NCBI GenBank assembly: GCA_031841125.1
Contig: CM063113.1
Location: 42,438,197 to 42,502,196, forward strand
DNA length: 64,000 nucleotides
Origin: Acanthococcus lagerstroemiae
Lineage: Eukaryota > Arthropoda > Insecta > Hemiptera > Eriococcidae
Direction: 5' to 3'
In this document: positions 21,333-33,570 of the stretch, in pieces
Numbering within the stretch: position 1 is the stretch's first letter
Layout of the letters: each line of letters begins with the position of its first letter
Notes under the pieces: generated by a model
The model's database searches: none
What the model was told of the DNA's origin: nothing
What the model saw: the letters and a program-made list of their open reading frames with translations, nothing else
Program-made: the position numbers and the translations under genes

Positions 21333-22911
21333 TACTACTGATCTACTAAAAATGAGTGCAGTGGAGGCACACGTCATCGTGCCATGTATTTTTTCAGCTT
21401 TGTCATTTCAAGGAGAACGTTATTCTCTATCAATTTGTTTCCGATCAAAATGCATGCTCATAATGCTGATAAAACTGGCAATTAAAAGATAATAGAGAGT
21501 TCATCAAAATCATCTTGTATTAGAAAATTGCGTAACATCAGACCAGGATTGATTTGGAGTTATGGGAAATGGCGCGGAACGCATTCGTTTTTCGATTTAT
21601 TTAACTGGCGAACTTAAGAGGAGAAGATTTATCTGAGTACTGCGATTTAACGCTTGTAGTGTATTATGAAACAACAATCATTAAACATTTCGGCATGAAT
21701 TATTCTTATAAAGCCACCAGTCTCGGATACAAAGCTGTATAAATCGAACATGACCCGGTAAGGAACAATGAACTTTTGATAGGTACATACAGTATTAAAC
21801 ATTTTAAGAGGCCGAAGTCCCAAATCTCTCCACTAATAAATAATGTCTGTGTACTTGGGTGAAACATTTTTCTTTTAATTTTGACAGCAGTGCCCTCTAA
21901 AAAAATGTATTTGTGTAAGAATAATGAGTGCTAAGTTTTATCAAAAAATATGGAATCATAGTGATTTTCCTGAGGGTAGTTTAACATGAGATTCCCAAAG
22001 GAAATCTGAAATTTCATTACATTTTTAACAGACGTAAAAATAAATTATGTCTGGAAAAATATTTTTGCTCAGTTTTACCAGCGAAATACTTCGCCAGAAT
22101 TTTATAATTACTAAAAAAAAGGTGGGAGTTACTGCACCTCGTACACCTTGTAGAATTGCCAGCTCAAGATCAGGTGCCAAAAAAATGGGAAAAGAGTTGA
22201 CCTTGCTTGATATTTCATTTTTATAAACGACCCTAAAAGGTTAAATTTGCTCCCAAAGCTTCAAAAATGACAGATTTATTAAACACCGAGTCACAAAATT
22301 GGGAACACTGGCACCTTGTTAATTTTTTTTGTGTGTGGGGGGGGGGGTAGTAAACTTGATACATTTTAGACCACAGCAACAAGATAAAAATATGGAAGAG
22401 TCTGTGTATTCAGTTTTTAGATACACAAGCTCATTGTTGGAGTTATTTTCATCGGATGTCAAGCGGTCCCGGGAAATGGAAGAGGAGGGATCAGAACTAA
22501 TATTTTAAGGTGTCCGGGACTTTTCTCAGATCCTCGATTCAACCATTGCAGGTCGTGTCTGTATACCAGAGAGGGCTACCATAAAAATTTCAGCTCTATC
22601 AAATGAAGAGAAAACGTGTCACAGTTAGGTCACATTTTTTGCAATTTTCTCTTTTTTGCCCGAAACAACACTGTTTACCAAGAAGATGAGTCAGGTTGAT
22701 ACCTTTTTATATTTTTTGTTTTTTCTTTTTCCGGCACTTCTCCTCCACAGAACCAGCAGAGTAACACATAAAAGTCAAAGTTAGTAGCTTCCAATTTGTC
22801 GATTGATCGGTTTTTCAAGTTTCCAAATTTGTTTTAGTCGTATTCTTTTAGCTGTGACTTCTATCTAGAAGGCTTCACCAAAAGTTGTAACCTGAATGAT
22901 TAAACTTGTAT
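20277..22911. other. Intergenic region between head-to-head OBP genes (left part)
   Basis: This stretch holds the 5' flank of OBP-1. Simple repeats are a CT run near 20847-20866, a poly-A of about 30 at 21300-21329 and a poly-G near 22338. I see no exon with good splice support. Confidence 0.5.
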
Positions 22912-24457
22912 AAGAGCTGTCAAAAAATCAATTTAAATCTATTATTTTTCAAATCGACGAAAATCGATATTTCTTATCGATATATCGATAACTCCTTCAG
23001 GTTGATAAAGGGCGGCTACCGGCAAAAAGCAACAATTATTCGTGATTGTGAACCTTCGACAACTTCATAGTGATACTGCAAGATTCTTACCTTGTTCTGA
23101 TATTGGAAGTGGAAAATTTCAATTCTAATAATATCTATGGAAAAGTTCGTGTGTACTTATATCTCTCTGTCTCTCTATACATATACTAAAAAAGTAAAAT
23201 CCGCTGCCTCCGGGAGAAAAAAAAAACGCACTGCAGGTTGCCTACCGTGCCCCTTAATTGATCATTTCTCCAGGGATAGCCTACTCTTGGGAGGGGGTTC
23301 ATCATACTAAAATAGTGAAATCCGTCGCCGCCACCATCTCCGGGGGGGGGGACACTGTGGGTTGCCTACCCTGTCCCTTAATTGCTCATTTCTCCAGAGG
23401 TAGCCTACCCTTGGGAAACGGTTTATGATGAAGGAGGAAGCTTAGTAAAATCCGCCTCCGCTACCGCCGCCGGGAGAAAAAAACATTGCGGGTTGCCTAC
23501 CCTGCCCCTTGATTGCTCATTTCTCCAGGGGTGCAGAGGTAGCCTACTTTTGGGAGGGGGTTAATGGTGGAGGAGGGAGCTTGGGGAGGAAGATCGCGGT
23601 GAAGGACGAGGAGGAGCTGTGGTGGGGAATAGCTCTCTGTACACTAAACAGTAGAAGCCACTTCCTCCTCCCCCTCCGTGGGGATAAATTCCTGGTGGCT
23701 TCCCCTGTACCTTAATCTCACGTTTCACCAGAGGTACCCTACCCCGGGGGGCTCCTTGGTGGAGGTGGGAGCTCCTGGAGAGAGAGGATGGCCACGGTGA
23801 GGAAGGGCATCGCGGTGGGTGAGGAGGAGCATGGTGGGGGAAAAGCTGTGGTGTGGATTTGCAGAGGGTAGCCCACCCCAGGGGGGGGGGTCCTTGGTGG
23901 AGGAGAGAGCTCGTGGATGGTGTAGCGCCGTGCTTTTTTCATATAATTTCCATGGAAATTTTCTTATGTAGGGTAAGATATACTTATGCTACTATGACGT
24001 CCAGGGCCGTATTTACATATAGGCAACATAGAAACGTGCTTAGGGCGCTAGATTTTTGGGTACAACTCTTATGAACAAGTACCCTACCCTGGGGGGGGGG
24101 GATTATCGGTGGAGGTGGGAGCTCCTGGAGAAGGAGGACGGCCACGGTGAGGAAGAAATAGTAGTTATACTTTTACAGCTTGCGAAATACTGTAGGCCGG
24201 CACGAGCGAAGCGAGTGACAGACGGGATTGGGCCCGAAGCGGCCAGGGGGCTAAGCCCCCTAGTTATATTTATTACTATTTTCTGTCTGCTTCCAGAAAC
24301 GGTGCTCTCTGTTTGGGTTCGGGTACAAGGAACAGGGCGCAGAGGATAAATTACACAGTTTTCTGTGGAGGAGAGCCATACATCGCAAAAATCGAATCTT
24401 ACGCTAGAACCATCAATTTAAATCGATTTGGGTTTTTATCGATTTTTGACAACTCTA
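22912..24457. mobile_element. hAT-like non-autonomous element with internal GC-rich tandem repeats
   Basis: 1,546 bp with inverted ends AAGAGCTGTCAAAAA and TTTTGACAACTCTA, flanked by an exact 8-bp repeat ACTTGTAT (22904-22911 and 24458-24465). Just inside the ends are ATCGAT-rich segments. The interior (about 23190-24170) contains imperfect tandem units of roughly 100-130 bp with GTTGCCTACCCTGCCCCTT, TTTCTCCAGGG and GGGAGGGGG. Near 24206-24262 there is a GC-rich patch with the near-palindrome AGGGGGCTAAGCCCCCT. The internal open frames come from the tandem units and are not credible genes. Confidence 0.85.
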
Positions 24458-25953
24458 ACTTGTATTGTTAGGATGTGCTGCACAAAAACTTCAGTCCTTT
24501 GCTTCCACAAATCATTCTATACATACCTCATCTTATTTATGGAACTAATTAGCTGTAGTCTAGTATTCTTCATTGCGTCTGGATTATAATCCGCTGATTC
24601 GATTGATGATAAAATGCTCACGTAACCTCAGTACACAAAAGTGCTACGAATGAGATTTATGGAAAAAATGTGGCTCTATCTTTAACCAATCAGAATGTGG
24701 GATCATCTCAAAGTGGGCGAAGCAGACAATTTTATCATAAATCTCATATAGGTAAAGCAATTTTGAGTATAAGAACTAAGTTTGTCTCAAGTGAGGCATT
24801 TATAGTCAATCGAGGAATCGGCAAGCATACTACTTCATTTTTTTCGCATCTTTTTTTTATCCCCTTGAATCATCAATGATGAAAACAAACATCATGGACT
24901 ATGAATACTTCACATCATTCCAAATTTTCGATATTAATCAGATTTTCAGTTGTTTGATATAGTTCAAAGTTGGAAAAATAACTTCAAATTTAATGATGTA
25001 AGAAAATGGTTTCATTATCTTCATTAACAATATAATTGTAATCGATCGAAGCAAAAAAAGAGTTTTGACATTTCAATTTTTTCCCTCCCCCCTCTGAAAT
25101 ATTACTATTTAAATATATGGACACCCGTCTTTCAATATGAGGACCACCTCTCTCTGAAATACATATTATCTAGAAAAATGGAGATCCATCGCTCAATCTG
25201 AAGACAAGTGGACAACCCATCAATAAGTTATGTTTTTATAGTAAACAATGAATATACGAAATAATATGTTGGGCAAGTTTTGAGAGAAGGAAAAAAAAAA
25301 GAAACGAATGGTTTTGGAAGTTGTTAGTGCTTGTATAGATTCAGTAGAGTGGGAGGAATGAAGAATATTAGGAGCCTCCCGGATACCGTAATTTTTAGTA
25401 TCTTCCTCACTTGTAAGTGGAACAGTCCGAAGATGAAGTTACAAGGTAAAAGCGAGTAATATTGTATCATTGTATGAGTACTTCCCCGGTATCGTCAGCA
25501 AATCGTATTTCTTTACCTCGTAACAAGTTTTGATCTAGAAAAATGTTCAACGAATAGAAGCCGGCCATAGAGTTTCAATTATTTGCTCAGTGAAGTCATC
25601 TCTTTTCCTATCTAGAACCCGTAGATCTCAGTTGTGGTTGAATCATCAATGTTACAGTAAGTAGGTACATGTTTCCGAGGTCAGATTGATAAATCAGTGC
25701 CGAAATAATTAACAGTGATATAAATGTTCTAACTGATAGGAATTTTTATAGTAATCTAAAAACCAAAGTATAATTAAAATGGTATATCCAATGACGCGAG
25801 CTAAAGATAACGGTTCTTAATTATTCGATAAGATGTTTGGCATTACCGACCTTTTATAAGTTCGAATGGGCATTTAAAAATTTATTCTTTCGTTGTTCAT
25901 CAGTTCTGAGAGTTTTTTCTTCGACTATCTGAAGCTTCTGAGACTTTAAAAAA
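24458..25953. other. 5' flank of OBP-2
   Basis: AT-rich intergenic DNA with no recognised gene or repeat. It should contain the OBP-2 promoter; I cannot place a transcription start with confidence. Confidence 0.45.
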
Positions 25954-28900
25954 ATGTACTCGAAATTCGTAGCTTCGATTTTGGTTATCTGCTTCTGTGG
26001 AGCCAATGCAATTGTGTACAAAGAAGCCGTCGATGCCTGCAAAACAGAATATAAATTAACGAGCGATGGTAAGAAACATGTATATAATTTTTATATTGAT
26101 TGTATATGTTACGCCGAATTCATCAAATTGACAATTTCATCAAATCGGCAGATTCTACTGATTTTATGAAACAAGCAATACATTTTTACCAAATTTATGA
26201 AATCGGTAGGTATAAGAGTCCCTTAGGGCAAAACGTGAACACCCCATTCTCGGGGCAATAAGTGAACATAGTCCAGCTTTCTTTAGAAAGAGTTTCAAAA
26301 GGAATTTTTAACGACAATATGTAGGGAAATCCTTCTTATATATGATCGTGAGCAATAATCTAACCTATTCTCATTTAGAATTAAATATAAAAGAAAATAG
26401 GGCAAACTTCCCCTTTTTTCTATAGGAGAAAAATGGTCTTGCAATTTGAAAAAAAAGTAGATTGCTTACGACGTAATTATTATTTCTCGATTGTTTTTAC
26501 ATTTTTTTAATGACAAAAAGAATGAGCTTTCTTCAAGTGTTCTCAAAAACTGATAATTCTTGACCAGTCAATAACTGAAGAAAGTTAAATTTATGAGGCT
26601 GAAAATGAACCACCCAGGGGCAAAAAAGGAAACACTGTTGGGGCAAAAAGTGGACGTATATTCTGATTGATTTGAGAGAATATTTTGCACGTGACTGTAT
26701 AGTCGGTAATTCAGCTCTGGAACCATCTGCACTCTACACCGTCAACATCTTTCGAAATTCACCCAGCTTCCGCCTTTTTTCACAAGTCTATTCATCTTGA
26801 TCCATCAGGTCAAACTCAAAATCAGAGTCGTAAGAAATAACGGCACTGACATTGTTTGCAAACAAATATTGAAGAGCATTTTCGAAGCTATACAGACGGA
26901 GTTATGTCACATTTTATCAGTAAGAAAGTCACGATTTAACAAAAGTCAATGACATTATTCAAGTTATGGGTAGTACTCATATCTTCATTTTGTCTTATCA
27001 TAGATTTTGCTTTGTAATAAGCACGTGAAAATTCTGACCTCATCCATCATGTACACTCATCAAGGGGGTCTGATTGGCCGAGTGGATAGCACGTTGGTCT
27101 CGGAATCCGGAGGTCCCAGGTTGGAGCCCACGTAGCAACTCGCCAGACTTCGACCTAGGCCGGTTTTTCGGCCAGAAGGAAAGGGGGCTAAGACAGCCCT
27201 AACAGCCTCCCCGACGTCTCTAATAATGCTCGAAAGGACGGATTCCAGGGCTCGGGTTGAGAGTAAATCAGAAAAAGAGGTACACTCATCAGCAACAATC
27301 ATTTAGTACTGATTTTGTAGAATCGGCTATAACTGCTTTTGCGCTACTGATCTTATAAAATCAGCAAACTACCTGCCGATTTCATGAAATCGTCAATTTG
27401 ATGAATTCGGCGGAACATATATAAGTCAGCACAAACTATTTCGCATTTTGACGTTTCGGTAAATGAATATTGCATTTTTTCCCTTATGAGTTTTGATTGA
27501 TTCTCCTTTCAGCGGCGCATGAAAAGGCTCCGAATAAATAATGAGAATGAGAAGGATGGTCATTCTTTTTCATATGTGATGAATTATTAAAGATAAATTT
27601 CTGAAATTTTGGTAGATGAGTACAAAAATAAGCAAAATATTGAACAAATTTCTTATCAATGTTTTAAATAGGTAACTATAAAATCATTCAGTTCTCATTC
27701 GTTCGGAAACTAGATGTCTGATATCCAAAAGAAACCCCTCTTTTAATTCTTCAACGGTATCATAGGACAAACAGCTAGCTTTTTTCGCCTGTCTCAATGA
27801 TCCACGATATTAAAAATGATCGGAGGGAGGAATGGAATTCAAAAAGAAAAATCATCCCTCCTATGTAAACTCTCACTTGGAAAACAAAAATATTGTTTTC
27901 TTCACAAATTTTGTTCGTTTATGCTGAATCAATAAAATTTTGTTCGTAGTTGTGAGTTTTCGAGAGAAAACACTGAGAAGTTTAAAAAAATGTGTCAGTC
28001 ATCCTCATGCCCACCCCCTTCCCATTGAGAAACAAGTGCCGATATTGACTCCGAGCTCGACATTTTACCAGACATTTTAATTTAACAATTTCTGTTATAT
28101 ATTTCTTATTCTGTTGCTTAAGCATCATTAGTTGATCTCATATTAGTTTGGAATTATTGTCCGATTTACCTATGAACCAACAATACCCGTTTGTAGGTTC
28201 ATAGGTTCAGTATTCAAATTACCTCTATTAACTTACAAGATAACGGACGTTGGTCTGTAGGTAAAAGAACCTACCGACCGACGTCGATTATCTTGTAGGT
28301 CAGTTGGTAAATTTGGATCTGTACCGATAAACCTATGAACGGATATCATTGATCCATAGGTTCATTGGCTCGAGAAAAAATAATTCAAATTACCTATCAA
28401 CCTACAAGATAATGGATATCGGTCTGTAGGTAAAGGAACCTACTGACTGACGTCCATTATCTTGTAGGTCAATAGGTAAATTTGGATCTGTACCTATAAA
28501 TCTATGAACGGATATCATAGGTCCGTAGATTCATCAGCTCGAGAAAAAATAATTCAAATTACCTATCAACCTACAAGATAATGGATATCAATCCATAGGT
28601 AAAAGTACCTACTGACCGACATCCATTATCTTGTAGAACATTAGGTACTTAAATTTGGATCTGTACCTATAAACCTATGAACGGATATTGTCGGTCCGTA
28701 GGTTCATCGGCTCGAGAAAAAATTACGTCCTTCTGTAAGTCCGAGTTGCCTACAGACCGATGATATCCGTTTGTAGGTGGACAAGGTTCATAATTCAAAT
28801 TATCTATCAACCTACAAAATTATTGACACCAAATTCGAACTCAGCGCAAAAAACTGAGTCAAAAACAGTCTTTAATTCAAAGTTTTGTATTTTTTTTTTA

Positions 28901-31900
28901 AATTTGATAATCTTCCATACACATTATATGCCTTTTTCGGGGCAAAAAAACTGTCGGAGATCTTCGGCGTCGGCGTTTGTGCTATATACTCAATTTTTCG
29001 AGACGAATTCGAATCCGTTGTCCAAATTGAGCTGGAGTCATTTTTGAACCCATTTAGACCACATTGTCGACTGTATCTCGGCAACGGAGCGACACCGCCA
29101 AATTTGGACAGCGTATTCGAAATCGGCGTGAAAAATTAAGTCAACTGACTCAACTCAAAATTCCCAAGTATCAAAGCCAAAAAAAAAACTTGACCTTTTC
29201 GATTTGTATAACTGATTCAACTCAAAATTCCCAAGTATGAAAACGAAAGTAGAAAAACTTTTCAACTTGTTGGATTTTCCTAACTAGCTGATTGAAATGG
29301 TAAATTTTCTCAACTGCTGAGTGAAAAATTCCTACAGGGGGGTATAAGTTTCCCTCCGCCCCCCTGTTGGTACGTCTCTGGCGACTTCTGAACACAATCT
29401 GTTTAAACGTCTGTATTTCGCTTCGACGTTGTCCGAATACGCTTGTTTTGCGCTCATGTGATGCGGAAAAGAATGAAGATCATTTTTCACTCCTTGATTA
29501 CCCACCAGATAGCGTTCATTGTCCGAAAAAAGAAATAATCGCAGTTGTTTTGCCCCCCCCCCCTTGTAATTGCGTGGTATCCCGCCAGTTACCCGGGTAA
29601 CTAAAAGGGAACAAGGATAATCTGAGGGTAACCCGAGGGCAACAACTGGGTAACTAGAGGGTAACAGATTGCGCATCGGGTTCATCATATTCTTTACAAA
29701 ACATGTACAAATTTCGCACACCCCCCCCCCCCCCCCCCCCGAATACCAGACACCTCTAAATACCGGGAAAATTTCAGGTGACCGTGAGTGTACGCTAATG
29801 AGAGGTTTTACGACTTGTTAATGAGATCAAAGTCGGTACATATGAAAATCTATGTTGATTTTTTCATCGGCATTTGAGTAGCCAGAGTTGACAAGGAACT
29901 GGTTGCCGAGATGTATTCCTGTGCATAATTCAATATCAACTTTTCCATCAGGTTTTAAACAATGAAAGATGTTAAAGAAGTCGACGTCGACCATGATACC
30001 GGTTTCAACCGACTTTTCAATCGACTTTACCTGTTGAATTTGATAAATCAATTGTGTGGATAACATGACCAATTTCGAATGTCGACTTTTGTATCGACTG
30101 TTTTTTATAGGGCTACATTGTAGAGTTATAAGTACAAAATAGTGCGTTTATTTATTTTATTTCGGATTAATTTTTTCTCAGGCTTATGAGGTGAAACTTA
30201 TTTTTTGCTCTTTTAGTTTTTTATTTATTATATCTCGTTAACTTTTGTTTCCTATATTACATTTTTTAAATATGTTTCAGGTCCTCTAGATTATTTCTTG
30301 GCTAACGGAGCTTTCCCATCTGATAATGGTCATCTGAAGGTAAAGATATGAATTCAATGGAAAAACGTATGTTGCAGTTTCTCGAATCTTATTCGATAGT
30401 ATTTTCTACACTCTCCCCTTATAAAGTATTATTTCGAGAAAATACTGTCTAATATTAAATTACTTAGATCTAGCAGTTTTGGGAAAATGTTCTTTGCGTG
30501 TTCTGCGAATCTGAACTTTAATTTTAGAAAAAAAGCAAATTAACTAATTTTCAAAGGTTAGCATTTACAGTAGGCTGTACGAATAAATTACGATTCAAGT
30601 TGTGGTGCACAAATGCATTTCTTCTAATACACAGAAAAAAAAAGAGGAAAAAAACGATTATAACGATACCACTTATAAAACTAAGTATGTGATTTTCCAA
30701 TTCGGCCAGGGATAATATCGCTTTAAGCCATATACTGATTCTACTGTACTCATACATGAATAATACACGCACACCTACCTTTTGTTTATTTCTTTTCAGT
30801 GTTACTTCGAATGCGTGGCATCTAAATTGGGCCTGGTAAGTAAAATGCCTCAATTTCTTATTATTTAAGAGGAAGATAACGAATTGGTTCCCAATGCACC
30901 TTTTCGGGTACCGAATTAGTTCCCGTTCCCTCTACAGGTGATACTGAATTGGTACCCGTTGGACTTCGAGAGCAATACCGAATTAGTTCCCTGTAGGTAT
31001 ACTGATATTTTCCTTCCCATTTAATACAGACTTAGGACTGTCTATTCGGAAATACTAGAAGGTATGGTTAAAAATATGTGTACATACGATGGAACCGTAT
31101 AATATGAAGAACGCAAGGCGTGTATAATATGCTCAGTAGTGGATTTATCATGGTAACACCTGGACATTTACTGACCAGCACTGTCCAAGGTCTGTCTGAA
31201 CCTCCAACAAAGATAGCCTTTGTTCCAGACTGGGTTAACATGAGGTTTGGTTAGCCGAGGGGATAGCGCGTTGGTCTCAGAATCTAGAGATCCCGGGTTC
31301 GAGCCAATGAAGTAATTCGCCAGAATTTTCGACCTAGGCCGGGTTTTCGGCCAGAAGGGAACAGGGCTAAGACAGCCCGAACAGCCTCCCCGACGTCTCT
31401 GAAGTAATGCTCGAAAGGGCGGATTCCAGGACTCGGGTGGAGAGCAAATTAGGAAAAGAGGGGACTGGGTTAAATTCATCTGATTTTCTTTTGCAAATAA
31501 AAGAGCCTTGCTAAATAGTCCCGGGTCTGACCTTTTTTCGGAAGCCTAAAAATTCTGCGACCTTTTTTGATGAAATCTTCGGACCCTTTTTTGGGGGAAT
31601 AGGGGAGAAGGAGGGCTTACTAGAATCGTGTGACATTTTTACACATAGAAGAGTTCTAGCAAAATTGTTCCACCTTTTTTCGGCGGAAGCTACCAGAATC
31701 GGGCGTCTTTTTGGCACATTGTGGGCGTATCAAAATTATCTGCCCTCATTTTAGTTGGCGGGTTACTATAACTGTGCGAAAGTATTCTGTTTTTTACGTT
31801 GAAAGTTGAAAATTATGGATCCTTTAGAACGTTTACTAACCGGGATATTGACCTTAAGTCCGTCATTAACAGTGTTGCCTTGTTGTCAACGTATCAAATT

Positions 31901-33015
31901 AATCTCAGTACTGACAGCAGGCATTTTAAATGTTACAGACTGATTCCAAAGGAATCGTGTATGGTGAAAAAGTTAAGACTTTGAGTGCCCAAAATCCGAA
32001 TGAAGCCGATTTGAAAGCGTTCGCTGATCCAGATATTCAAAAAGCGTGCCTTCCAGTCCAATGTAAGAAAATATACATTATTAACTGCCAATAATGTTCC
32101 GTGGATAAAAGCCGTTACCAAAAAAATTCGTCGTTATAAATTAATATTTATGTGGATTATGAATATTTATAAGTTATCATGTAGTTCATTCTATATTCCT
32201 TAATTAATGTGTGATTCGTCTTATTTTTTAGCTGCTGGCCAAAGTGCATGCGATAATGTGTACAGCTATGCCGTGTGTGCAATACAGGTAAATTGGAATA
32301 CATAAAATTTAATTCGCTGTTAACACCGATGTAAATCATTGTAGATTCTTCACATTTTTCGACCCTCAAGAATGGTATTTTCGCATTCGCCACTTTATTT
32401 CTCCCTCCTCCTATAGAGCTTAAAATTATTTTTTAACGCATACATATAATATTGTTTTCTTTCACCTGTTTATTTTATTGGATAATCGCGTCGAAAGGTT
32501 TTTGAGGAGAACTGTAAAGAATTAAAATTTGAGTAATAAAAAAAAAAGTTACACCTTTTATTAACTTACTAAATAATTTTTATTTATTTATTTTTAATTT
32601 TTGTGGATTACAAATTATACTTTGTACCTCATCGCCATTGTTGTTGAGGTGGAGAAACGTACCCGTGTACCCTGTTTGCCTCTAGTTCAGACGCCACTGC
32701 TACTGGAAATTCTGTCAGTCGAAACTTGAAACTTTTGAACTTTCAATGAAAAAAGAAAAGTTGTGAAATACATTGGTGGACCTTTGCAGGGACTGTTCTC
32801 AATGTATCAACAATTTTGCTCGTATTTCTGTTTTTTTCTTTTTCTTTCTGTCTTTTCTTTATTTATGCGACAACCATTCATTTCTAATAAATTTGGCACC
32901 GTTAGGGCAATAGATATTACATATAAAAGTAACCGTTTTCATTTTTTTTTTTCTTTTTCAGTCTACTGCTGGCAAGCCGAAAGCTTTGAATCAACAAGTA
33001 AAAGCTGTTCTGTAA
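25954..33015 (+). CDS. Classical odorant-binding protein (PBP/GOBP family), OBP-2
   Basis: Six exons in one phase: 25954-26068, 30281-30339, 30800-30835, 31939-32062, 32232-32287 and 32962-33015, giving 147 aa. A signal peptide opens the protein (MYSKFVASILVICFCGANA). The cysteine pattern is C1-X29-C2-X3-C3-X43-C4-X10-C5-X8-C6 (VDACKT, CYFEC, KACLP, SACDNVYSYAVC), close to the classical insect OBP signature. The 36-nt third exon coding CYFECVASKLGL has the same size and phase as its partner in OBP-1. The first intron is 4.2 kb and filled with repeats; intron 3 holds a SINE. AATAAA lies at about 33077. The ligand cannot be predicted. Confidence 0.92.
26103..27422. mobile_element. Foldback element in OBP-2 intron 1
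   Basis: Inverted arms 26103-26150 and 27374-27422 share ATG, then TWCCGCCGAATTCATCAAATTGA-like sequence and AATCGGCAG. The left arm begins only about 35 bp after the exon-1 donor. Between the arms are short repeated GGGGCAAAAAGTGGAC/GGGCAAAACGTGAAC phrases and a SINE. The target duplication is unclear (TATA-rich edges). Confidence 0.7.
27063..27279 (+). mobile_element. tRNA-derived SINE, copy 1
   Basis: 217 bp with a perfect 12-bp target duplication, GTACACTCATCA (27051-27062 and 27280-27291). The 5' part reads like a tRNA: box A TGGCCGAGTGG, then a box-B-like GGTTGGAGCCC. The body is shared with copy 2 (GACCTAGGCCGG, CAGCCTCCCCGACGTCTCT, GGATTCCAGG) and the tail is A/G-rich. It is nested in the foldback at 26103-27422. 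Confidence 0.9.
28190..28830. repeat. 169-bp tandem repeat with palindromic units
   Basis: The motif ACAAGATAAYGG recurs at 28235, 28404 and 28573, exactly 169 bp apart, with a further diverged unit near 28813. Each unit carries facing segments: ACCTACAAGATAATGG against its complement CCATTATCTTGTAGGT, around the short GTAGGTAAAGGAACCTAC palindrome. It lies in OBP-2 intron 1. Confidence 0.85.
28828..29140 (+). repeat. Isolated copy of the repeat module seen at 9105-9420
   Basis: About 310 bp aligned end to end with the module at 9105-9420, including TTCGAACTCAGCG, GGGGCAAAAAAA, CGAGACGAATTCGAATCCG and CTCGGCAACGGAGCG. This shows the left-end family is dispersed and not confined to the array. 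Confidence 0.8.
29140..29390. repeat. Interspersed repeat related to the element at 33219-33570
   Basis: Contains two units of ACTCAACTCAAAATTCCCAAG type and the phrase AACTGCTGAGTGAAAAATTC followed by CTACAGGGG, both shared with 33219-33570. It ends near GGTACGTCTCTGG. The left end is not defined. Confidence 0.65.
31239..31462 (+). mobile_element. tRNA-derived SINE, copy 2
   Basis: 224 bp in OBP-2 intron 3 with an 11-bp target duplication, GACTGGGTTAA (31228-31238 and 31463-31473). Box A TTAGCCGAGGGG and box B GGGTTCGAGCC are clear. The body is alignable with copy 1 throughout. Confidence 0.9.
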
Positions 33016-33218
33016 TTAATGACTGGGGACGATTACACAATACATTAATCATTTAAGTTAATTGTAACAATAATTGAATAAAAGTACGTACAACTGCATT
33101 TCTTAGAATGTTTACTCCATTTATTTTGCGTGAAGAGATAAATGAACAATCAGGACTACTGCTCAATCTGATCGACCTGGTACTTTGCGGTAACTTATTT
33201 TCATTTGATTGGTATCAG

Positions 33219-33570
33219 CAGGGACGTACCGAAGAGTTTTTCCAGGGGGGAGTAAAAATTGTGAAAGTCCCAACTGATTGAACTCAGAATTCCAAGTATC
33301 AAAACACAAAAAAGAACCTTTTGACCGGTTGGATTTTTCCAACTGACTCAACTTAAAATTCCCACGTATCAATGCAAAAGAAGGAAAACCTTTTGACTTT
33401 ATTGGGTTTTTCTAACTTCTCAACTCAATTCCCAAGTATCAAAGCAAAAAAAAAAACCTTTCAACTTGTTGGATTTCCCAACTCGCCTGACTGAAATGGT
33501 AAATTTTCTCAACTGCTGAGTGAAAAATTCCTACAGGGAGGGTAAGTTGCCCCCTATGGGTACATCCCTG
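33219..33570. mobile_element. hAT-like MITE with internal tandem units
   Basis: 352 bp from CAGGGACGTACCG to GGGTACATCCCTG. The flanks GGTATCAG and GATATCAA fit an aged 8-bp duplication (6 of 8). The interior has about three units of roughly 85 bp built on CAACTCAAAATTCCCAAGTATC. It lies just downstream of OBP-2. Confidence 0.75.

Noticed and set aside
27063..27130. Possible functional tRNA gene
   Set aside because: Boxes A and B are present but the cloverleaf is incomplete and the sequence continues into a SINE body with target duplications; it is a tRNA-derived SINE.
29332..29721. 129-codon minus-strand frame in OBP-2 intron 1
   Set aside because: It is built across repeat DNA with GGGTAACY repeats and poly-C; the peptide matches no family and would start in a C-rich low-complexity run.
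29827..30072. 81-codon minus-strand frame with CLKPDGKVDIELC in OBP-2 intron 1
   Set aside because: The peptide looks protein-like but has no domain, splice partners or signal peptide that I can recognise. Left unannotated.
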